DNA from: Nanoarchaeales archaeon
GTDB taxonomy: Archaea > Nanobdellota > Nanobdellia > Woesearchaeales > UBA583
Assembly: GCA_013215525.1 (NCBI GenBank)
Contig: JABSQY010000017.1
Coordinates: 1 to 25,612, forward strand
Direction: 5' to 3'
DNA length: 25,612 nt
Numbering within the stretch: position 1 is the first letter of the stretch; the number at the start of each line of letters is the position of its first letter. Positions 20,415-25,612 of this stretch are shown one piece after another. Made by a program: the position numbers and the translations under genes. Below the pieces are notes generated by a model. The model was given only the letters and a program-made list of their open reading frames with translations. It had not been told where the DNA came from and did not search any database.

Positions 20415-21170
20415 TTAAAATAATCTCCTAGATATTTTATCTTCAACAAAATCCCCACGAGTATCATACTTCCCACACATAAAAGATTTTAACTCTCCAT
20501 CAACTAAAACTGCAGGTTGTGTCGTACCCCACGTAAAGTCTTCAAAAGTAACTCTATCTGTATCAGGCAGAATGAAATTTCCACCAGCAATCACACTACT
20601 ACTACGCGCAAGATCATTATTTTCCAAATATTTTTTAAAAAGAGTTTCATTAAATTGATCCAAATAAACTTCAACATTTTTCTTAAAAATATCATTTCTA
20701 TCAAGTTCACACATTTTATAATTTTCACGACTCAATAAAGGATGACATCTTCCAGTTCCAACAAGATTATTAATTTCTAAATCAGATTTATTTCCAATAT
20801 CTTTAAAACTCTCTAACTGACTAATTGAATACTCATTTAATTTTTCAACAGTCTCAAGAGGAGTTGAACCTTTATAAGTTGAAATTTCAACAGCCCCACC
20901 ATTTTCATGAGTTGATAAAATTGCATTTTTAATCATTGTTAAATAAGCAGGTGAGTCCCCAAATAAAGGTAAATATGCAATTAATTTATCAAATTTATTT
21001 TCAGAAATCGCCTTATAAATTTCAATATCAGATGTCGCTATTTGTGTTGTAGCACCACCTTGTTCTAAACATCTGTTATAAACTCCATCACCAATTAAAC
21101 CAGAAAATCCTGGAAATATAATTAATTCATCTAATCCTTTCTTGTAGTTTGTTTTATTATTGTTTGTCAT
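20415..21170 (-). CDS. Unrecognised conserved-looking protein, 251 residues
   Basis: I cannot assign a family. The N-terminal half reads as an alpha/beta, Rossmann-like fold: a first strand LDELIIFPGFSG followed by a glycine turn, then GATTQIATSDIEIYKAISENKFDKLIAYLPLFGDSPAYLTMIKNAI and a further strand GGAVEISTYKG. The C-terminal half contains GTGRCHPLLSRENYKMCELDRND and WGTTQPAVLVDGELKSFMCGKYDTRGD. No signal peptide or membrane span is present, so it is probably cytoplasmic. The gene is divergent from the second TrmB regulator. Its TATA box lies about 58 nt upstream instead of 25, giving an untranslated leader of about 30 nt, and a dyad (21184-21197) lies near the inferred transcription start. 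Control by that TrmB is plausible. An enzymatic role is possible but unsupported. Confidence 0.55.
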   Translation of the reverse strand: MTNNNKTNYKKGLDELIIFPGFSGLIGDGVYNRCLEQGGATTQIATSDIEIYKAISENKFDKLIAYLPLFGDSPAYLTMIKNAILSTHENGGAVEISTYKGSTPLETVEKLNEYSISQLESFKDIGNKSDLEINNLVGTGRCHPLLSRENYKMCELDRNDIFKKNVEVYLDQFNETLFKKYLENNDLARSSSVIAGGNFILPDTDRVTFEDFTWGTTQPAVLVDGELKSFMCGKYDTRGDFVEDKISRRLF

Positions 21171-21183
21171 TTTTTTAGGTTAT

Positions 21184-21197
21184 ACAACGTTTGTTGT
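21184..21197. promoter_or_regulatory. Candidate operator or leader hairpin before the unknown gene
   Basis: ACAAC (21184-21188), GTTT, GTTGT (21193-21197) is a perfect 5-bp dyad, 14-27 nt upstream of the ATG at 21170. It falls where a leaderless TATA box would otherwise be, just downstream of the inferred start from the box at 21223-21232. Confidence 0.4.
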
Positions 21198-21222
21198 TGA
21201 TACTTATAGTAGTAGTACAAAC

Positions 21223-21232
21223 CATATAAATA
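21223..21232 (-). promoter_or_regulatory. TATA box of the unknown gene at 20415-21170
   Basis: On the minus strand TATTTATATG is about 58 nt from the start codon, so this transcript would carry a leader of about 30 nt, unlike other single genes in the window. Confidence 0.45.
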
Positions 21233-21259
21233 AGACTCCTCTCAAAAGAAACGCTAAGT

Positions 21260-21268
21260 AGTTAAATA
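21260..21268 (+). promoter_or_regulatory. TATA-like box of the second trmB-like gene
   Basis: AGTTAAATA is centred 24 nt before the ATG at 21288. Confidence 0.45.
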
Positions 21269-21287
21269 CTCAAAACATACTATATGT

Positions 21288-22022
21288 ATGAACACAATAG
21301 AGACACTTGAAGAGATTGGAATGACGCAATCAGAAGCAAAAACTTTTCTTACACTACTAAAACTAGGAGCAGCGAATGCTGGAGACATATTAGACAACTT
21401 AGACTTGCACCAATCAGTAATCCACAGAGCACTAAACTCCCTTATAGAAAAAGGACTAATCAACTACACACTAGAAGGTAAAAAAAGAATATACCAAGCA
21501 AACGACCCAAAACAACTATACAATTTAATTGATGATAAAAAAAATAACTTAGACAACATATACGAAGAACTACAACAAATAAAATCAGAAGAAAAAGAAA
21601 AAGAGAATGCAACTATATACAAAGGGAAAAAAGGAATTTCAGAAGTATACTCTATACTTGTATCAAACACACATGCAAAAGAATATTTAAGTTTCGGAGG
21701 AGGAAAAGATTGTGTTGAATTGATGGGAGTTCCATGGTGGCACAACGTACACATAAGAAGAGCAGAAAATAAAATAAAAGCAAGACAAGTCTTCGACAAA
21801 ACAGTTCAAAGTATAGGAAAAGATTTAGAAAAAAAGAATAAAAATACAAAAATTAAATATTTATCAAAAGATTTTGAATCATTTCAAGAAACAGTAATAT
21901 GTGGAGATTTTGTTGCAATTACAGTATTTGCAGATAACCCATATTCATTTTTAATAAAAGATGAAAAAGTAGCAGAAGGATATAGAAAACACTTTGAACT
22001 ATTATGGAAAAATGCTAACTAA
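21288..22022 (+). CDS. TrmB-family transcriptional regulator, second copy
   Basis: A 244-residue regulator with the same architecture as the protein at 2079-2813. The winged HTH (1-75) starts ETLEEIGMTQSEAKTFLTLLKLGAANAGDILDNLDLHQSVIHRALNSLIEKGLI. A coiled coil follows (about 80-110, DDKKNNLDNIYEELQQIKSEEKEK). The effector-type domain opens ATIYKGKKGISEVYSILVSNTHAKEYLSFGGGKD and ends AEGYRKHFELLWKNAN, parallel to ADSYRNYHKYLWDNVAKK in the first copy. The two are clearly paralogues but strongly diverged. It diverges from an unknown gene with a dyad between them, and lies 103 nt before an aldo/keto-reductase-like gene, so either may be a target. Effector unknown. Confidence 0.83.
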   Translation: MNTIETLEEIGMTQSEAKTFLTLLKLGAANAGDILDNLDLHQSVIHRALNSLIEKGLINYTLEGKKRIYQANDPKQLYNLIDDKKNNLDNIYEELQQIKSEEKEKENATIYKGKKGISEVYSILVSNTHAKEYLSFGGGKDCVELMGVPWWHNVHIRRAENKIKARQVFDKTVQSIGKDLEKKNKNTKIKYLSKDFESFQETVICGDFVAITVFADNPYSFLIKDEKVAEGYRKHFELLWKNAN

Positions 22023-22096
22023 TAATATTATAAACAAATAAAAATAAGCAAATAAATAAAAGATAAAAAATATAACACATAAAAATAAAAATAAAA

Positions 22097-22105
22097 TTTA
22101 TAAAG
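22097..22105 (+). promoter_or_regulatory. TATA box of the aldo/keto-reductase-like gene
   Basis: TTTATAAAG is centred 25 nt before the ATG at 22126. Confidence 0.6.
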
Positions 22106-22125
22106 ATAAAAAATAAAAATATAAT

Positions 22126-23043
22126 ATGAAAACAAAATCAAATAAAGAAATTTCTAAACTAGGAATCGGAACTTTTGGAATTGGTGGAAAAGGACACAGA
22201 GATGTTGCAATCACAGAACGAAAAGATGACAACACATACATCAATGCAATAACACATACACTAAACCATAACATTAACTTCACAGAATTATGCGTAGGTT
22301 ACGGACACGGAAATTCAATCAAATTATTCAAAAAAGGATTAGATAAAAGTAATGTTAAAAGAGAAGATTTATTTCTAACTCACGCACTATACACAAGAGA
22401 TTTTAATTCTATCGAAGATATAAAAAAAGACATAGAAACTTTTCATAAAGTTATGAACACAGATTACTCAGACTCAACACTAGTTACACAATCACTTTTA
22501 ATCAGATTTGGAGAAGAAAAAATATATGAAATATTAGACGAACTATTAAAAAACAAAAAAACAAATTATGTAAGTTTATCAAATGCAAGTCCAACATGGA
22601 TTAAAAGATTTCACAACAAATACAAAGATAATTTCTTCGCACACGAAGGACACATCAGTTACGAAATGAGAGCACTACAAGATAAAGGAATATTTGAATT
22701 ATGTGATAAATTAAAAGTTAGAAATATAATCTGGAGACCATTTAGAAGAAATCAAACAAATAAAAAAAACTGGACTCAACTAACTGAACTATCAAAAAAA
22801 TATAATAAGACGCAAAACCAAATAATTTTAAATTGGTTAATTCATGAAAACTTTTATCCAATGGTATTTTCAGCAAATCCAAAACACATAGATGAGAATA
22901 TTGAAAGTATGAATTTCAAGATGGAACAAATCGAATATAATTTATTAACTCAGTTTAGACCAGACAATAACGAATACAAAAATATTGACTGGGAAGGTTT
23001 AAACATAGATAATGATATTGTAAATGAAATAAATAAATTTTAA
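22126..23043 (+). CDS. Aldo/keto reductase-like protein with altered catalytic tetrad
   Basis: A 305-residue TIM-barrel protein of the aldo/keto reductase type. ISKLGIGTFGIGG opens the barrel, NFTELCVGYGHGNSIKLFKKGL (51-72) parallels the N-F-x-D-T-A-x-x-Y-G-x-x-E motif, and VKREDLFLTHAL (77-88) parallels R-E-x-x-x-x-T-K. SLSNASPTWIKRF, NKTQNQIILNWLI and NPKHIDENIESMNFKM are later family segments. The catalytic Asp-Tyr-Lys-His tetrad reads E54, Y59, H86 and T121 or Q122, so three of four residues differ. The barrel may bind ligands without normal reductase activity, or use different chemistry. The phosphate-binding S/N-R region is also weak. It stands alone under its own promoter downstream of a TrmB gene and is convergent with an ABC permease. 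Confidence 0.7.
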   Translation: MKTKSNKEISKLGIGTFGIGGKGHRDVAITERKDDNTYINAITHTLNHNINFTELCVGYGHGNSIKLFKKGLDKSNVKREDLFLTHALYTRDFNSIEDIKKDIETFHKVMNTDYSDSTLVTQSLLIRFGEEKIYEILDELLKNKKTNYVSLSNASPTWIKRFHNKYKDNFFAHEGHISYEMRALQDKGIFELCDKLKVRNIIWRPFRRNQTNKKNWTQLTELSKKYNKTQNQIILNWLIHENFYPMVFSANPKHIDENIESMNFKMEQIEYNLLTQFRPDNNEYKNIDWEGLNIDNDIVNEINKF

Positions 23044-23064
23044 AAATTTAATAAATAAATAAAT

Positions 23065-23862
23065 TCAACCAAAAGCAGAATAATGTTTTAACCCATAACG
23101 CCAATTCAAAATAATCACAACCACAAGTACAATGTTTGTAATACTAATATAAATTAAACTACTAATAAAATCAACTTGAACTCCTTTAAACAAAGGAACA
23201 GCAACAGTTGCAAGATAATAAACAGGAATAAATCCAAGTAAATAACCAAATTTCATTTCTTGAAAAAATACACCAGGATAAGACGCTAATAGATTTTCAA
23301 AAGTATTAAAAAAATTCAATAAAAAATCTCCTGCCTCAACAAATAACCAAGTAAAACTATCTAAAAATAAATAAAGAATCATTATATTTAAAGCTAAAAA
23401 TAAACTATATAAAATTGAAAATAAAAAAGATAAAAAAGTAAACTCTTGATACATTAATACAAAAGGTAAAAAAATTAAACATCTAATTAAAAAATAAAAT
23501 ACTTGTGAACCACGGGATTGCATAAACAAATAATTAAAAAAAACTGTCCCAGGTTTTGATAATAAAGTATTCATATTTCCTTTTTTAATATAATGTCTAC
23601 TAAGTCTATTCGCAGCCGTAAAAGCTGCACCTAAATTAACAACAAAAGGAAGTAGAAAAAAAAATGTTATAAAATCAATTCTTGACCAATTAATAATTGA
23701 TGAAAAATTACTTGATAAAATTTCTGCTAAAAGAAATAAAACTAATGAAGAAAATACCATATATAATATGTCAACAAAAAAATGAACCATATATTCAGTT
23801 TTAATTAAAATAGATATTTTTTGTGTTATTAAAAAATATTTGAAATAATGTGACACAGACAT
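23065..23862 (-). CDS. ABC-2 family permease, DUF990-like
   Basis: A 265-residue membrane protein with six predicted spans at about 28-48, 67-87, 120-140, 143-165, 205-225 and 236-257. The loop HYIKKGNMNTLLSKPGTVFFNYLF corresponds to the family's G-x-x-x-x-L-L-x-K-P-x-x-x-x-F motif. The C terminus (NWRYGLKHYSAFG) matches the W-x-x-G-L-x-x-Y-x-x-x-G ending of DUF990/ABC-2 permeases. Such proteins form the membrane part of an ATP-driven exporter and usually pair with a second permease and an ATPase. Neither is adjacent here, so partners must lie elsewhere or beyond the window. Substrate unknown. It has its own TATA box. Confidence 0.8.
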   Translation of the reverse strand: MSVSHYFKYFLITQKISILIKTEYMVHFFVDILYMVFSSLVLFLLAEILSSNFSSIINWSRIDFITFFFLLPFVVNLGAAFTAANRLSRHYIKKGNMNTLLSKPGTVFFNYLFMQSRGSQVFYFLIRCLIFLPFVLMYQEFTFLSFLFSILYSLFLALNIMILYLFLDSFTWLFVEAGDFLLNFFNTFENLLASYPGVFFQEMKFGYLLGFIPVYYLATVAVPLFKGVQVDFISSLIYISITNIVLVVVIILNWRYGLKHYSAFG

Positions 23863-23884
23863 AAATTAAATAATATTTTTTAAT

Positions 23885-23893
23885 TTTATAAAG
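23885..23893 (-). promoter_or_regulatory. TATA box of the ABC-2 permease gene
   Basis: On the minus strand CTTTATAAA is centred about 27 nt upstream of the ATG at 23862. Confidence 0.55.
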
Positions 23894-23984
23894 ATTTACA
23901 TTAAAAATAAAATAAACAAGTATAATTATAAGTATAAAAACAAAGATAAATAGAAAAGAGTAACCATATAAAAACTACAACTTA

Positions 23985-23993
23985 TTATAAACA
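23985..23993 (+). promoter_or_regulatory. TATA-like box of the VTT-domain gene
   Basis: TTATAAACA is centred about 28 nt before the ATG at 24017. Confidence 0.45.
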
Positions 23994-24016
23994 AATAATA
24001 CAATTATTAAAGTATA

Positions 24017-24760
24017 ATGAGAAAACATATTGATAATTTTCACCACCATGCAACACGCAACTACCACATAACAGGAGCAATAATTACGCTTATAACTATT
24101 TTTTTTATTAATCAATTTATAGATTTTAATTCTGTAGGAATAATATTAAATGAATTTCAAAACTTTTTTTTAGATAATTTAATGTTAGGAATATTATTAT
24201 TTGTTGGAATTTGTATAATTATTTTAAATTCTCCAATTGCAATAACTCCAGTATTATATATATTAGCAGGATACTTATATGGACCAATTTTTGGAACAAT
24301 AATTAGTGTAATTTCTTTTTGTATTGCAAGTTTAATAGGTTTCGAGATAATTAGAAAGTTTTTTAGAAAAAAGTTTCAAAGTAAATATGAAAAAAAGATT
24401 TCAAAAATTAATAAAGAAATACAAGAACACGGATTTCATTATTTTTTTTCATTAAGAACAATGGTAATAATCCCTCACTACATAATCACAATACTTGCAG
24501 GTTTAAGTAAATTAAATAAAAAAACTTTTTTTAGTGCATCAGCATTAGGATTTTTACCAGAAGCTATTGTATACAATTTCGCCGGATCAACACTTACAAA
24601 CCTAACAAATCTAAACGAAATTGTATCAATTGAAATAATAGTTGCATTAGCATTAATTGTAGCACTTGGACTAGTTCCAGTATTACAAAGAATAGTTAAA
24701 AAACATAAAATTAAAAAATTAAAAGTTCACAAATTTTCAGACAAACCATTAAATCTTTAA
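24017..24760 (+). CDS. VTT-domain (TVP38/TMEM64, DedA-like) membrane protein
   Basis: A 247-residue membrane protein of the VTT/SNARE-associated family. After a His-rich basic start (HIDNFHHHATRNYH) there is a first span (17-35). A second follows (about 53-73), then the reentrant motif region ITPVLYILAGYLYGPIFGTIISVISFCIASLIGFEI, with the family's P-x-x-x-x-x-x-x-G-x-x-x-G-x-x-x-G pattern. Later come FFSLRTMVIIPHYIITILAGLSKLNKKTFFSASALGFLPEAIVYNFAGS, matching R-x-x-P-x-x-P and G-x-x-P, and a final span before a Lys-rich tail. Family members are thought to move lipids or act in membrane homeostasis and ion coupling. Specific role unknown. It has its own promoter. Confidence 0.85.
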   Translation: MRKHIDNFHHHATRNYHITGAIITLITIFFINQFIDFNSVGIILNEFQNFFLDNLMLGILLFVGICIIILNSPIAITPVLYILAGYLYGPIFGTIISVISFCIASLIGFEIIRKFFRKKFQSKYEKKISKINKEIQEHGFHYFFSLRTMVIIPHYIITILAGLSKLNKKTFFSASALGFLPEAIVYNFAGSTLTNLTNLNEIVSIEIIVALALIVALGLVPVLQRIVKKHKIKKLKVHKFSDKPLNL

Positions 24761-24787
24761 TAGTATAATACAAAAATAAAACATTAA

Positions 24788-24796
24788 TTTATAATA
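24788..24796 (+). promoter_or_regulatory. TATA box of the EEP-fold gene
   Basis: TTTATAATA is centred about 28 nt before the ATG at 24820. Confidence 0.5.
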
Positions 24797-24819
24797 AATA
24801 AAAAACATAAGCAAATATA

Positions 24820-25563
24820 ATGAAAATAGTTGATTGGAATATAAATGGTGGATATTTAGTAAAGGAACATTCAACTGAGAATAATTTAAATTTTTTTATT
24901 AATAAAATTAAAGAATTAAATCCAGATATAGTATTAATACAAGAAGGACACATATCTAAAACATATAATCAAATAAAAGTATTATCTGAAAAATTAGATT
25001 TAAAATATTATAAATACCAAACATTAGGAGAATCACACATAGAAAAAGGAAATCAATTATGTTTATTTGTTCTAAGTAAATTTGAAATTACAAGTTCTGA
25101 ATTTTTGAAATTATCATCCCCAGACATTATCTCATATAATGAAAAATACGGAGGTGAAATTAAAAGTGATAAACATGAAAAAGGATTTTTGAAAGTTACA
25201 ATAAAGAAACAAAATAAAGTATATACATTAGTTAGTGGACACGGACATGCATTACACATATTCAATAAATCATTAGATGATTTTCCAAAATTAATTTCAG
25301 AAATGAGAAAGCAAATTACTGAGTTATCAAAAGAAGAAAATTTAATATTTGGAGCAGATTTAAATTACGATAAAGTTTGTGAAAAATTTGAAAATATTTT
25401 CTCAACAAATCCAATAAAGTTAGTTTTTAAAAATGTAAATACTTATAAAAATGCACAAGCAGATTATTTAATAATTAGTGATAAGTTTAAAATCATAGAT
25501 AAAAAACTTGATATGTGTACACATGACCATGCACTAAGTAATGTAGAAATTGATGAAAAATGA
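24820..25563 (+). CDS. Endonuclease/exonuclease/phosphatase-fold hydrolase
   Basis: A 247-residue EEP-superfamily protein (relatives include exonuclease III, DNase I and phosphodiesterases), predicted to be metal-dependent. Visible active-site positions are N7 (DWNING), E42 (IVLIQEGH), H141 in LVSGHGHAL, D180 and N182 (IFGADLNYD), D215 (QADYLII) and D236-H237 (THDHALS, the usual S-D-H-x-P site). All key residues are therefore present. No signal peptide, so it is cytoplasmic. Whether it cuts DNA, RNA or a small phosphodiester cannot be told. It has its own promoter; only 49 nt of AT-rich sequence follow before the window ends. Confidence 0.82.
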   Translation: MKIVDWNINGGYLVKEHSTENNLNFFINKIKELNPDIVLIQEGHISKTYNQIKVLSEKLDLKYYKYQTLGESHIEKGNQLCLFVLSKFEITSSEFLKLSSPDIISYNEKYGGEIKSDKHEKGFLKVTIKKQNKVYTLVSGHGHALHIFNKSLDDFPKLISEMRKQITELSKEENLIFGADLNYDKVCEKFENIFSTNPIKLVFKNVNTYKNAQADYLIISDKFKIIDKKLDMCTHDHALSNVEIDEK

Positions 25564-25612
25564 AAAATAAAAATATACTAATTTTTAAAATAAACCAATA
25601 AATATTTAAACA

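Noticed and set aside
1..25612. CRISPR array, insertion sequence, rRNA or tRNA genes
   Set aside because: No regularly spaced direct repeats, no transposase or Cas motifs, and no rRNA or tRNA sequence features were found on either strand.

Overview
The window is AT-rich archaeal DNA, most likely from a small-genome DPANN lineage such as Woesearchaeota or Pacearchaeota; the lineage is inferred from gene content and style, not from a marker tree. The domain assignment is firm. The block at about 13.5-20.4 kb carries archaeal/eukaryotic-only ribosomal proteins (S4e, L32e, L19e), archaeal-type S17, L14, L24, L5, S14, S8, L6, L18, S5 and L30, and RNase P protein Rnp1/Rpp29. TrmB and Lrp/AsnC regulators and an archaeal RecJ-like DHH-OB nuclease agree with this. 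TAA, TAG and TGA all serve as stops, so the code is standard.

Layout. 0.27-1.84 kb: RecJ-like nuclease (+), followed by a repeat- and hairpin-rich 3' region. 2.08-3.57 kb: a TrmB-type regulator (-) diverging from a secreted beta-strand-rich protein (+), with a dyad between them. 3.63-6.41 kb: DUF924 protein, a double-HTH Lrp-like regulator, a GNAT acetyltransferase and a protein with an HExxH motif (all +). 6.42-9.53 kb: GDP-mannose hydrolase-like Nudix protein (-), GrpE (+), a degenerate cupin-type phosphoglucose isomerase relative (-), a zinc alcohol dehydrogenase (+). 9.7-13.3 kb: a large single-pass surface protein (-) and a voltage-gated K+ channel with a C-terminal zinc ribbon (-). 13.48-20.36 kb: ribosomal operon (-) from rnp1 to rpl30. 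20.4-25.6 kb: unrecognised gene (-), second TrmB (+), aldo/keto-reductase-like protein (+), ABC-2 permease (-), VTT/DedA-like membrane protein (+), endonuclease/exonuclease/phosphatase-fold protein (+).

Expression logic. Nearly every gene that begins a transcript has a TATA-like box centred 24-28 nt before its start codon, which implies leaderless mRNAs. Most genes inside the ribosomal operon instead have GAGG/GGAG Shine-Dalgarno motifs 9-12 nt before the start, often embedded in the end of the previous gene, with the junction TAA-A-ATG.

The most unusual signal is a roughly 102-nt element present twice (1960-2063 and 9577-9677), both times between convergent genes. Its outer arms are similar in sequence and pair with each other over 23 positions. 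The two copies differ by three compensatory base-pair changes, share the same mismatch positions, and enclose inner hairpins of unrelated sequence. This looks like a selected RNA or DNA hairpin family and matches nothing I recognise. Other points of interest are an alternative-hairpin repeat at the 3' end of the recJ-like gene, a structured leader before rps17, a possible beta-barrel protein in an archaeon, and two enzyme homologues that have lost their catalytic residues.
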